A stretch of DNA of 64,000 nucleotides from Aminithiophilus ramosus (GTDB taxonomy: Bacteria; Synergistota; Synergistia; Synergistales; Aminithiophilaceae): NCBI RefSeq assembly GCF_018069705.1, contig NZ_CP072943.1, forward strand, positions 1,861,453 to 1,925,452, in the 5' to 3' direction. Below, one piece after another: positions 37,306 to 45,554 of this stretch; position 1 is the first letter of the stretch, and every line of letters starts with the position of its first letter. Under the pieces are notes generated by a model that saw nothing but the letters and a program-made list of their open reading frames with translations, searched no databases and had not been told where the DNA came from. The position numbers were made by a program, and so were the translations under genes.

Positions 37306-38202
37306 GTGTCGAACTACACCGAAGGCATCCTCATCCTCCTCATGATCAACGGCATCGCCGCCATGGGCGTCTCCCTCCTCACGGGCTTCACGGGCATCTT
37401 CACCCTGGGACACGCCGCCTACCTGGCCATCGGCTCCTACACGACGGCCATCCTCACCCTCGACTACGGCCTCCACTGGTTCCCCGCCATCCTCATCGGA
37501 GGAATGCTGGCCATGGCCGTCGGCTACCTCGTCGGCCTGCCGACGCTCAAACTCATGGGCGACTACTACGCCATCGCCTCCATCGGCCTGGCCGAATCGA
37601 TCCGCCTCATCATCGAAAACTGGCAGAGCGTCACCAACGGAGCCCGGGGCATCCCCGGCATCGACACGTTCACCACCCTGCCCATCACGGCGGGATTTTT
37701 CGTCGTCATGGCCTACGGCGCCTTCTGCCTCATCGACGGCCGCTTCGGGAGGGCCTTCAAGGCCTGCCGCGACGACCACGTCGCCGCCTCCCTGCTGGGC
37801 TTCAACACGCCCCGCTGTCGCGTCCTGAGCCTCTCCATCTCGGCCTTTTACGTCGGCATCGCCGGCGGTCTGTACGCCGGATTCATCTCCTTCATCCAGC
37901 CCGTCATGTTCGACATGCTCAAATCGACGGAGATGACGGCCGTCGTCGTCTTCGGCGGCCTGGGCTCCATGAGCGGCGCCCTCCTGGGCACGACGATCAT
38001 CACCCTCGTCACCGAACTCTTCCGCCCCATCTCCCAGTACCGCATGCTCATCTACGGCCTCGTCCTCGTGCTGGTCATGATCTTCCGGCCCGAGGGCATC
38101 CTGGGCCAGCACGAGGTCGGCCCGGCCCTCTTCAGACGACTCGGGCGCCTCTTCCGCCGCAACGCCGCCGCAACGCCGGAAGAAAGGAGATCCTCCCGAT
38201 GA
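37306..38202 (+). CDS. livM: branched-chain amino acid ABC transporter permease LivM
   Basis: A 298-residue permease with the LivM signature LLTGFTGIFTLGHAAYLAIG near the N-terminus. The coupling helix region CRDDHVAASLLGFNTPRCRV lies near 160. GTG 37306 follows GGAGGCGATCCC, 12 bp after livH. Its stop overlaps the livG start (ATGA). Confidence 0.95.
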   Translation: MSNYTEGILILLMINGIAAMGVSLLTGFTGIFTLGHAAYLAIGSYTTAILTLDYGLHWFPAILIGGMLAMAVGYLVGLPTLKLMGDYYAIASIGLAESIRLIIENWQSVTNGARGIPGIDTFTTLPITAGFFVVMAYGAFCLIDGRFGRAFKACRDDHVAASLLGFNTPRCRVLSLSISAFYVGIAGGLYAGFISFIQPVMFDMLKSTEMTAVVVFGGLGSMSGALLGTTIITLVTELFRPISQYRMLIYGLVLVLVMIFRPEGILGQHEVGPALFRRLGRLFRRNAAATPEERRSSR

Positions 38203-38984
38203 GCGCCCCCGAAGCCGTCCTGACCCTGTCGGGCGTCAACAAGTCCTTCGGCGGCGTCCAGGCCGTCTCGCAGATGACCTTCACCGTCGAGCGGGGCGCC
38301 ATCACGGGCCTCATCGGCCCCAACGGGGCGGGCAAGACGACGATCTTCAACCTCGTCACCGCCGTCTACCCCGTCGACTCGGGCGACATCCTCTTCAAGG
38401 GGCGCTCCCTGCCGGGACTGGCCTCTCACGAGATCATCCGTCTGGGCATCGCCCGGACCTTCCAGAACCTCCGTCTCTTCCACCGCTCGACGGCCCTGGA
38501 GAACGTCATGACGGCCTGTCAGCGCCACCACCCCTACGGCTTCCTCGAGGCCCTCACCCACGGCGGACGGTGGAAGAGGACGGAGAAGGCCATCGAGAGG
38601 CGTAGCCTGGAGCTTCTCGACCGGGTGGGCCTGGCCGATCGGGCCCACCAGGCCGCCTCGACCCTCCCCTACGGCCATCAGCGGCGGCTCGAGATCGCCC
38701 GCGCCCTGGCCCTCGATCCGGAACTCCTCCTCCTCGACGAGCCCGCCGCGGGGATGAATCCCGAAGAGGTCTTCGCCCTCAACGACCTCATCGGCGCCAT
38801 CCACCGCGACTTCTCCCTGACGATCCTCGTCATCGAGCACCACATGGACCTCGTCATGGAGATCTGTCCCCACATCGTCTGCATGAACTTCGGCGCCAAA
38901 ATAGCCGAAGGGGGCCCCGAGGACATCCAGAACCACCCCGAAGTCCTCAAGGCCTATCTGGGAGAGGAGGCCGTCGAAGCATGA
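38199..38984 (+). CDS. livG: branched-chain amino acid ABC transporter ATPase LivG
   Basis: A 261-residue ATPase. Walker A is GPNGAGKTTIFN, the Q-loop is in ARTFQNLRLF, the signature-like segment is LPYGHQRRLEIARAL, Walker B is LLLLDEPAAGMNP, and the switch histidine is in VIEHHMD. The canonical LSGGQ is replaced by LPYGHQ, which is normal for LivG. ATG 38199 overlaps livM; the stop overlaps livF. Confidence 0.96.
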   Translation: MSAPEAVLTLSGVNKSFGGVQAVSQMTFTVERGAITGLIGPNGAGKTTIFNLVTAVYPVDSGDILFKGRSLPGLASHEIIRLGIARTFQNLRLFHRSTALENVMTACQRHHPYGFLEALTHGGRWKRTEKAIERRSLELLDRVGLADRAHQAASTLPYGHQRRLEIARALALDPELLLLDEPAAGMNPEEVFALNDLIGAIHRDFSLTILVIEHHMDLVMEICPHIVCMNFGAKIAEGGPEDIQNHPEVLKAYLGEEAVEA

Positions 38985-39718
38985 CCGAGCCCAAAGCCCC
39001 CCTGCTCTCCGTCCGCGACCTCTGCGTCAGCTACGGCGCCATCCAGGCCGTCCAGAACGTCTCCATCGACGTCTTCGAGGGCGAGATCGTCTCCGTCATC
39101 GGCGCCAACGGGGCGGGCAAGTCGACGCTGATGAACGCCATCATGGGCGACGTCCGCCGCGAGAGGGGCGAGATCTTCCTCGACGGCAACCCCCTCGCCT
39201 CGAAGAGTTTCCAGGTCGTCGCCCAGGGCGTCTCCCTCTCTCCCGAGGGGCGGAAGGTCTTCGCCCCCCTGACGGTCATGGAAAACCTCATGATGGGGGC
39301 CTTCCCCCGGAGCGACAGGCACAACGTCGACGAGGACCTCCAGAAGGTCTTCACCCTCTTCCCCCGCCTCGAAGAGCGCCGGGGGCAGTACGCCGGCACC
39401 CTCTCGGGCGGAGAACAGCAGATGCTGGCCATAGGCCGGGCCCTCATGTCGCGCCCCCGGATCCTCCTCCTCGACGAGCCCTCCCTGGGGCTGGCCCCCA
39501 TCATCATCAGGGAGATCTTCAAGGAGCTGGTCCTCGTCAACAGACAGGGCATCACGATCCTCCTCGTCGAGCAGAACGCCCGTCAGGCCCTTCTTCTCTC
39601 CCATCGGGCCTACGTCCTCCAGACGGGTCTCCTCGTCAAGGAGGGACTCTCCGCCGACCTGCTCAAGGATCCCGACATCGAGGCGGCCTACCTCGGCGGC
39701 GGTCGCCGACGCCGCTGA
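38981..39718 (+). CDS. livF: branched-chain amino acid ABC transporter ATPase LivF
   Basis: A 245-residue ATPase with Walker A GANGAGKSTLMNAIMG, signature LSGGEQQMLAIGRAL, Walker B LLLDEPSLGLAP and switch VEQNAR. It pairs with LivG on the LivHM channel. It is the last gene of livJHMGF, followed by a perfect 28-bp hairpin. Confidence 0.96.
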   Translation: MTEPKAPLLSVRDLCVSYGAIQAVQNVSIDVFEGEIVSVIGANGAGKSTLMNAIMGDVRRERGEIFLDGNPLASKSFQVVAQGVSLSPEGRKVFAPLTVMENLMMGAFPRSDRHNVDEDLQKVFTLFPRLEERRGQYAGTLSGGEQQMLAIGRALMSRPRILLLDEPSLGLAPIIIREIFKELVLVNRQGITILLVEQNARQALLLSHRAYVLQTGLLVKEGLSADLLKDPDIEAAYLGGGRRRR

Positions 39719-39721
39719 ACG

Positions 39722-39781
39722 GTCCTCCTTCCCACGAACAGGGGCCCCCGTCGGGGGGCCCCTGTTCGTGGGAAGGAGGAC
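39722..39781. terminator. perfect 28-bp hairpin after livF
   Basis: The left arm 39722-39749 (starts GTCCTCCTTCCC, ends GGGGCCCCC), loop GTCG, and right arm 39754-39781 are exact complements. It begins 4 bp after the livF stop and has no T run. A partly similar sequence (GCTGAACGG..CTCCTTCCCA then a hairpin) borders the other side of the 264-bp array at 41625-41679, so the array is bracketed by related hairpins. Confidence 0.8.
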
Positions 39782-39810
39782 TCGCGTATCGTCGCTTCTC
39801 CTGAACGCGC

Positions 39811-41633
39811 TGCCGTCTCCGTTCGCTTCGGAAAGAACGGAAAGCTCCACATCGCGGCCGTCGCCCTTCCCGGGAGCATTATCGTCTCGGCTGATTCGGA
39901 AAGAAGGGCAAGTCCCACGTCGCGGCTCTTGCCCTTCCTGGGAGCGTGGGCATCCTGCCCGCGCCCGCCCCGAAGGGGCGGTGGGTTCCCTGCACGTCTC
40001 CGCCATCGCCGAGGTGACGTCGTTCGAGTCGGGAGACCCTGCGGGACGAGAAATCCGTCCCGCGCGCCGCCAGGATGGCCGCGCTCCCAGCAGGGGCAAA
40101 ACCTCAAGCTCCACGTCGCGGCCGTTGCCCTTCCCGGGAACACTATCGTCTCGGCCGCTTCGGAAGGAACGGAAGACTCCACGTCGCGGCTCTTGCCTCT
40201 CCTGGGAGCGTGGGCATCCTGCCCGCGCCCGCCCCGAAGGGGCGGTGGGTTCCCTGCACGTCTCCCTCGTTGCCGAAGTGACGTCGTTCAAGTCGGGAAA
40301 CTCTGCGGGACGAGAAATCCGTCCCGCGCGCCGCCAGGATGGCCGCGCTCCCAGCAGGGGCAAAACCTCAAGCTCCGCGTCGCGGCCGTCGCCCTTCCCG
40401 GGAGCATTATCATCTCGGCCGCTTCGAAAGGAACGGAAGACTCCACGTCGCGGCTCTTGCCTCTCCTGGGAGCGTGGGCATCTTGCCCGCGCCCGCCCCG
40501 AAGGGGCGGTGGGTTCCCTGCACGTCTCCCTCGTTGCCGAAGTGACGTCGTTCAAGTCGGGAAACTCTGCGGGACGAGAAATCCGTCCCGCGCGCCGCCA
40601 GGATGGCCGCGCTCCCAGCAGGGGCAAAACCTCAAGCTCCGCGTCGCGGCCGTCGCCCTTCCCGGGAGCATTATCATCTCGGCCGCTTCGAAAGGAACGG
40701 AAGACTCCACGTCGCGGCCGTTGCCTCTCCTGGGAGCGTGAGCATCTTGCCCGCGCCCGCCCCGAAGGGGCGGTGGGTTCCCTGCACGTCTCCCTCGTTG
40801 CCGAAGTGACGTCGTTCGAGTCGGGAAACTCTGCGGGACGAGAAATCCGTCCCGCGCGCCGCCAGGATGGCCGCGCTCCCAGCAGGGGCAAAACCTCAAG
40901 CTCCACGTCGCGGCCGTTGCCCTTCCCGGGAACACTATCGTCTCGGCCGCTTCGGAAGGAACGGAAGACTCCACGTCGCGGCTCTTGCCTCTCCTGGGAG
41001 CGTGGGCATCCTGCCCGCGCCCGCCCCGAAGGGGCGGTGGGTTCCCTGCACGTCTCCCTCGTTGCCGAAGTGACGTCGTTCAAGTCGGGAAACTCTGCGG
41101 GACGAGAAATCCGTCCCGCGCGCCGCCAAGATGGCCGCGCTCCCAGCAGGGGCAAAACCTCAAGCTCCGCGTCGCGGCCGTCGCCCTTCCCGGGAGCATT
41201 ATCATCTCGGCCGCTTCGAAAGGAACGGAAGACTCCACGTCGCGGCTCTTGCCTCTCCTGGGAGCGTGGGCATCTTGCCCGCGCCCGCCCCGAAGGGGCG
41301 GTGGGTTCCCTGCACGTCTCCCTCGTTGCCGAAGTGACGTCGTTCAAGTCGGGAAACTCTGCGGGACGAGAAATCCGTCCCGCGCGCCGCCAGGATGGCC
41401 GCGCTCCCAGCAGGGGCAAAACCCTCCGTCGCAGCCGTGTTTTCCTGGGAGCGTGGGCATCCTGCCCGCGCCCGCCCCGGAGGGGCGGTGGGTTCTGCAC
41501 GTTACCTCCATCGCCGAGGGGACGTCGTTCGAGTCGGGAGACCCTGCGGGACGAGAAATTCGTCCCGCGCGCCGCCAAGATGGCCGCGCTCCCAGCAAGG
41601 GCAAAACCCCTCCGCCGCAGGCTGAACGGATCT
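39811..41633. repeat. 264-bp tandem repeat array, about seven units, non-coding
   Basis: Units recur at exact 264-bp spacing: ATGGCCGCGCTCCCAGCAGG is at 40075, 40339, 40603, 40867, 41131 and 41395, the second unit base differing slightly in places. The first unit (from about 39811) is diverged and the last, after 41395, is shortened to about 185 bp. Each unit contains several hairpins: GCGGGACG/CGTCCCGC, GGGCAtccTGCCC, and CGCCCCgaaGGGGCG. Because 264 is a multiple of three, all frames tend to stay open on both strands, giving long but spurious reading frames. There are no ribosome sites and no recognisable domains. Confidence 0.92.
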
Positions 41634-41643
41634 CCTTCCCATG

Positions 41644-41679
41644 AAAAAACGAGGGCCCCCGAAGGGACCCTCGTTTTTT
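41644..41679. terminator. bidirectional terminator after ompH
   Basis: AAAAAACGAGGG (41644-41655), GC-rich loop, CCCTCGTTTTTT (41668-41679). The A/T outer arms give a T run in both directions. It lies 78 bp beyond the ompH stop (minus strand) and at the right edge of the repeat array. Confidence 0.85.
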
Positions 41680-41757
41680 GCGCGCACGTGCGAGGAACGG
41701 GATTGAAACCTAGCAGCCCGACACCGCAGCAGAAAGAGCGAATCTATGCGACCGAAC

Positions 41758-42201
41758 CTAGCTGCCGGCTCCGATCTTCTTGAGCTCGACGATGACGTCT
41801 TCGGTGATCTCCGTCCCTCCGAAGATGACAGTGCTCTTCTCGAAGATGACGGTGAAGCTTTTGGCCTTGGCCACGGTGCGGATGGCCATGTCGACATCCT
41901 TGAGAATGGGAGCCATGAGGCGGTTCTCCTCCTGGGCCATCTCCATCCGCTTGGTGCGATAGATCTCTGCCTTCTTGTCCTGATCCTTCTCGGCATCGAT
42001 GGCCATTTTGGCCTCCTGCTGCTTGGTCGTCAGCGTGGCACCGATCTGCTTCTGCGTCGCCTCGAACTTGGGGTGGCCGAAGACCACTTTCTGCATGTCG
42101 ATGATGCCGATCTTCTCCGCCGCCTGGGCGGTTCCGGCACCGAGAGCGAGCGCAAAAGCCAGAGCCATGACGGCGAGAACGGACCTCCTGAAGATAACCA
42201 T
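41758..42201 (-). CDS. OmpH/Skp-family periplasmic chaperone
   Basis: A 147-residue exported protein. The signal peptide (VIFRRSVLAVMALAFALALG, cut after AQA) is followed by KIGIIDMQKVVFGHPKF and a helical coiled-coil region (about 55-105). Its C-terminal segment SFTVIFEKSTVIFGGTEITE is typical of the Skp fold. Skp-type proteins hold unfolded outer-membrane proteins in the periplasm, which implies a diderm envelope. ATG 42201 lies 7 nt after GAGGAGG; TTG 42207 is less likely. Confidence 0.9.
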   Translation of the reverse strand: MVIFRRSVLAVMALAFALALGAGTAQAAEKIGIIDMQKVVFGHPKFEATQKQIGATLTTKQQEAKMAIDAEKDQDKKAEIYRTKRMEMAQEENRLMAPILKDVDMAIRTVAKAKSFTVIFEKSTVIFGGTEITEDVIVELKKIGAGS

Positions 42202-42237
42202 AAACAACCTCCTCCTCTATTCTGACCTTGCTCAGCG

Positions 42238-42274
42238 ATTATACCCGCACCGGTTGCCCCCGTACAGGTATAAT
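42238..42274. promoter_or_regulatory. overlapping divergent promoters of ompH and the DUF3343 gene
   Basis: ATTATACC (42238-42245) and GGTATAAT (42267-42274) form an inverted repeat. Each half is a perfect TATAAT -10 box, the left one reading toward ompH and the right one toward the DUF3343 gene. The -35 regions must overlap in the 21 bp between and are poor matches, so an activator or a shared polymerase site is possible. Confidence 0.7.
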
Positions 42275-42320
42275 TGCTGAAGATAACGAGAAAAACGGAG
42301 TTCAGGGGGAGGAATCGCTC

Positions 42321-42551
42321 TTGGAATGTCTTGCCACCTTCGACACGACTCACATGGCCCTTCGCTTCGAAAAAATCTGCCGTCAGGCCGACCTCTCGGT
42401 GCGCATCGTTCCCGTCCCCCGTGAGCTGTCGGCCTCCTGCGGCCTCGCCTGCCGTTACCCCTGCGAGGCCGAGGAGACGGTCCGAGGTCTCGTCGAAGAA
42501 CACCGCATCGACGTCCTTCAGCTTCACCGCATCGACGGGGGCCGGCCGTGA
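42321..42551 (+). CDS. DUF3343 protein (putative Se/S carrier-like)
   Basis: A 76-residue protein with the family pattern TFDTTHMALRFEKICRQADL, then VRIVPVPRELSASCGLACRY. The two-cysteine CGLAC site is the suggested sulfur or selenium carrier position. TTG 42321 was chosen because AGGGGGAGG lies 8 nt before it and the family begins here; the open frame extends upstream to 42228. Its stop overlaps the start of the MoaD/ThiS-like gene (GTGA), so the two are co-translated. Confidence 0.82.
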   Translation: MECLATFDTTHMALRFEKICRQADLSVRIVPVPRELSASCGLACRYPCEAEETVRGLVEEHRIDVLQLHRIDGGRP

Positions 42552-42826
42552 AACTCCGACTTTTCGCCACCCTGAGGGGCCTTTCAGGAGCTAAGGAAAT
42601 GGACGTGGCCACGCCGGCCACGGTGGGAGAGCTCCTGAGCGACCTCTCCCGCCGCTGGGGCAGTAACTTCGACGGCCAGATCTTCCAGGACAGGGACAGG
42701 ACCGCCCTCGTCAACGGCGTCATCGTCCTCGTCAACGGCCGCCACATCGCTCACCTCGCAGGGATGGAGACGCCTCTCACCGAAAGCGACATCGTCGATC
42801 TCTTCCCCCCTCTGGCAGGGGGCTGA
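42548..42826 (+). CDS. MoaD/ThiS-family sulfur carrier
   Basis: A 92-residue beta-grasp protein that ends in the required Gly-Gly (FPPLAGG). It shows MKLRLFATLRGLSGAKEM at the start and LVNGRHIAHLAG and ESDIVDLFPPLAGG near the end. Such proteins carry sulfur as a C-terminal thiocarboxylate for molybdopterin or other sulfur-transfer reactions. The pairing with DUF3343 suggests a sulfur or selenium delivery module; no moaE or adenylating enzyme is adjacent. GTG 42548 overlaps the previous stop. Confidence 0.88.
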   Translation: MKLRLFATLRGLSGAKEMDVATPATVGELLSDLSRRWGSNFDGQIFQDRDRTALVNGVIVLVNGRHIAHLAGMETPLTESDIVDLFPPLAGG

Positions 42827-42834
42827 GCTGGGGC

Positions 42835-43140
42835 TCACCGTTCCTTTTCCCTCTCCTCCGGCGGCGGAGGGGGACTCTGGGTGGGAAAATACTTGCTCCA
42901 GAAGAAGGTTGAAAGAGCCCACCAGCCGACGATGCCGACGACGACAAGGGCCACGGAAAGACCCAAGATTCCGCCGGGAAAGGAACCCAGGCCGCCGGAG
43001 AGGCGGCGCATGGGCGCACCTGAGGGGCGCAACCCGCCGGGCTCTCCGAAGTAGCGCACCATCCATCCCGCCGAGACCAGGAGGGCAAGGAACATCAGGC
43101 CACGCCGAAACCAGCGAGGCAACACGGGATCGGGACGCAT
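42835..43140 (-). CDS. small two-helix membrane protein, unknown
   Basis: A 101-residue protein with two hydrophobic segments (about 14-28, FLALLVSAGWMVRYF, and about 57-78, LGLSVALVVVGIVGWWALST) and a proline-rich charged tail (PTQSPPPPPEEREKER). I do not recognise the family. ATG 43140 was chosen because GGAGGTG lies 9 nt upstream; the open frame reaches 43215. It converges on the MoaD-like gene. Confidence 0.6.
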   Translation of the reverse strand: MRPDPVLPRWFRRGLMFLALLVSAGWMVRYFGEPGGLRPSGAPMRRLSGGLGSFPGGILGLSVALVVVGIVGWWALSTFFWSKYFPTQSPPPPPEEREKER

Positions 43141-43293
43141 GAGACACATCACCTCCTCTCGCCTGCAAGGACCGTCTTCGGCTGAAAGAACCGTTTTTCC
43201 CACCGCGACGGCCATCGGACAGAGAATCCGGCTCCCCGACGGAAGGCTTCGGCGACGGCCCCTTCCCGCGACGGAAAATCCCCTTCCGCCCCT

Positions 43294-44421
43294 CTAGCTT
43301 TTCAGAAGTGCCCGCAGGGCCTCGACGACGCGATCGACATCGCCGTCGGCCATGGCGGGGAAAAGGGGGAGGGAGATCTCCCCTCCGTAGGCCGCCTCGG
43401 CACGGGGGAAATCGCCTTCGGCAAGACCGAACCGGCGCCGGTAATAGGGGTGGAGGTGAACGGGCAGGTAATGGACCTGAACACCGATCCCCGCCTTCCG
43501 CAACCCCTCGAAAATCTCCCTCCTCCGCGAGGAGGGCAGCCGCACCGGATAGAGATGGTAGGCATGCCCCTTGTGCCGGGGAGGCAGCGTCACCCTCTCA
43601 AGACCGCCCAGAGCTTCGTCGTAGAGATGGGCCAAGTGACGTCTGCGGGCCACGAAGGCGTCGAGACGCCTCATCTGGCTCAACCCCAGGGCAGCCTGCA
43701 GATCGGTGAGGCGATAGTTATAGCCCAAATCGATCATCTCTCCGTACCAGGGCCCCTCGTCGGGACGCTCCATCCGATCAGGATCTTTCGTGATGCCGTG
43801 ACTGCGGAAAAGGCGGAGCTTCCGGGCGAACGTCCCGTCGTCGGTGACGACCATGCCTCCCTCTCCCGTCGTCACGTGCTTGACGGGATGGAAGCTGAAG
43901 ACGGTCATATCGGCCTCGGAGCCTATCTTGCGAGAGCCCCTCTCGCCTCCCAAAGCGTGACAGCCGTCTTCGACGATCACCGCGTCGGGCGCGGCCCGAC
44001 GACAGCCCTCCACGTCGGCAGGGAAACCGGCATAGCTGACGGGAGCGACGACTTTCGTCCGTTCCGTCACCTTTTCGGCCGCGCAGGCGGCGTCGAGGCA
44101 GAGCGTCTCCGGAGAGATGTCGGCAAAGACGGGACGTGCCCCGAGATAGACGGCTGCATTGGCCGTGGCGGCAAAGGTCAGGGGCGGCACGATCACCTCG
44201 TCCCCCGCGACGACGCCCGCCGCGTGGTAGGCCCCGTGAAGGGCCGCCGTCCCGTTGCAGAAGGCCACGGCATGGGCGGCGCCGACATAGCCGGAGACGG
44301 CCGCCTCGAAGGCCTCGATGGCGGGGCCCTGAGTCAGCCAGTCGCCCTTCATCGCCGACACCACGGCCGCCACATCATCGTCGTCGATCCACTGATGCCC
44401 ATAGGGCAGATAGGACGTCAT
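43294..44421 (-). CDS. pseC: PseC-type sugar aminotransferase
   Basis: A 375-residue PLP enzyme of the DegT/DnrJ/EryC1/StrS family, consistent with UDP-4-amino-4,6-dideoxy-N-acetyl-beta-L-altrosamine transaminase. The PLP lysine is in FSFHPVKHVTTGEGGMV (near 184), with VEDGCHALGG (near 150) and FCNGTAALHGAYHAAG (near 54). It acts after PseB on the 4-keto sugar. It is the last gene of the interrupted Pse unit and overlaps pseG (ATGA). The assignment to Pse rather than another 4-aminosugar pathway rests on the neighbours pseB, pseI and pseG. Confidence 0.88.
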   Translation of the reverse strand: MTSYLPYGHQWIDDDDVAAVVSAMKGDWLTQGPAIEAFEAAVSGYVGAAHAVAFCNGTAALHGAYHAAGVVAGDEVIVPPLTFAATANAAVYLGARPVFADISPETLCLDAACAAEKVTERTKVVAPVSYAGFPADVEGCRRAAPDAVIVEDGCHALGGERGSRKIGSEADMTVFSFHPVKHVTTGEGGMVVTDDGTFARKLRLFRSHGITKDPDRMERPDEGPWYGEMIDLGYNYRLTDLQAALGLSQMRRLDAFVARRRHLAHLYDEALGGLERVTLPPRHKGHAYHLYPVRLPSSRRREIFEGLRKAGIGVQVHYLPVHLHPYYRRRFGLAEGDFPRAEAAYGGEISLPLFPAMADGDVDRVVEALRALLKS

Positions 44422-45554
44422 CGACGCCCTCCTCTCTCGAAAAAGGCCGCAAGAGCCGCGGCGGCCGCCAATGCCCCCCTGGGGTCGACGACGGCCCCTT
44501 CCCGAGCCCGACAGGGCCTTCGGGCCAGGGTCGTCTCCCCCCGCGCCACCGGATGGTCCGTTCCTTCCTCCGTCACAACAGTATTTTCCCCGCCAAGGGG
44601 AAGAGAAAGGACCGCTTCGAGGTCACCGCGACCGAAGGAGCCCCAAAAGCCCAGATCGTGCCCCAGCCCTTTCGCCTGGATGGCTTCGCCAATCCCTCTC
44701 TGGTTATCGGCTACCTGAAAGACCGCTAAAGGCCTACCCAGAGCCAGGGCCTCGTAGGCCGTCACGCTGGAGGTGCAGATCACCCTTCCCGACCGGGCCA
44801 TTCTTTCCAGGAAATCGTTTGGAGCCTCCAGAAGAGCCACGTTCTCTTTTCCGTCCGCCGCGGCGCGGCAGCGCCGCCGGAGCGACGCGTCGACGAGGGG
44901 ACCCAAAACGGCTGAAAGAGGCGGCCAGCTCCCGTCCCACCAGCGAAGGATACTTTCCGTCGCTCCGGCCATATCGGAGGCCCCCGCCACGAAAAGAACG
45001 TCCTCCCCCGAAAGGAGCGCTCCCGAATCGATCTGATCGGCCCAGAAAGCCACCTCGGGGCGCAGGAGAGCGTAGGCGGGACCGAGAAGACGGAGGCGAT
45101 CGGAGGAAAACTCGTAAGGCCATCTTTCGGCGTCGAGATTGTAGTTCAGCAGAGCCGTCGCGTAACGCTCGACGGGACGATCGCGGAAATCATCGATCAC
45201 AACCAGAGGCAGCCGTTCGGCGACCCAGGCGAGCCAGGGAGAAGAGGCCCTGTAGGAATCGACGACGACAAAATCGACGCCGTCGAAAAGAGGAACCAAA
45301 GACTCCCTTACGCCAGAACCCATCGAAAAGGGATCGGCAAGGGGGAAAAAACGGGACATACCGACGGCAGGCCTCCCTCTCGCCCCGCTCAGGGACAAAG
45401 CCCCCTCCTCGTTAAGGACGAAACCGACATCGACGCCGCAGCCCTCAAGAGCCGAAGCCAGAGAAAGACAACGGGAAAGATGCCCTCCACCGATGGAGGG
45501 ACCTCCGTGGGTGATGAAAAGAGCGCGCCGATCAAACCCACCACGAAACGTCAG
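44418..45554 (-). CDS. pseG: PseG-type UDP-sugar hydrolase, probable CTG start
   Basis: A 378-residue GT-B-fold hydrolase that removes UDP from the diacylated altrose derivative before the PseI step. The essential glycine loop ITHGGPSIGGGHLSRCLSLA lies upstream of the first conventional start (TTG 45398), so translation must begin earlier. The frame contains no ATG, GTG or TTG there. A CTG at 45554 overlaps the stop of the upstream Rpn gene (CTGA) and lies 8 nt after GGAGGGGG. The C-terminal CTSSVTAYEALALGRPLAVF loop is intact. The native start may have been lost when the Rpn array was inserted. Confidence 0.78.
   Translation of the reverse strand: MTFRGGFDRRALFITHGGPSIGGGHLSRCLSLASALEGCGVDVGFVLNEEGALSLSGARGRPAVGMSRFFPLADPFSMGSGVRESLVPLFDGVDFVVVDSYRASSPWLAWVAERLPLVVIDDFRDRPVERYATALLNYNLDAERWPYEFSSDRLRLLGPAYALLRPEVAFWADQIDSGALLSGEDVLFVAGASDMAGATESILRWWDGSWPPLSAVLGPLVDASLRRRCRAAADGKENVALLEAPNDFLERMARSGRVICTSSVTAYEALALGRPLAVFQVADNQRGIGEAIQAKGLGHDLGFWGSFGRGDLEAVLSLPLGGENTVVTEEGTDHPVARGETTLARRPCRAREGAVVDPRGALAAAAALAAFFERGGRR

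Noticed and set aside
41699-41709. GGGATTGAAAC, which looks like the end of a CRISPR repeat
   Set aside because: It occurs once, with no second repeat or spacer pattern nearby and no cas genes.
39768-41783. Reading frames of up to about 870 residues on both strands over the 264-bp array
   Set aside because: They are products of a repeat unit divisible by three; all frames are open, there are no ribosome sites or domains, and identity among units is at the DNA level.
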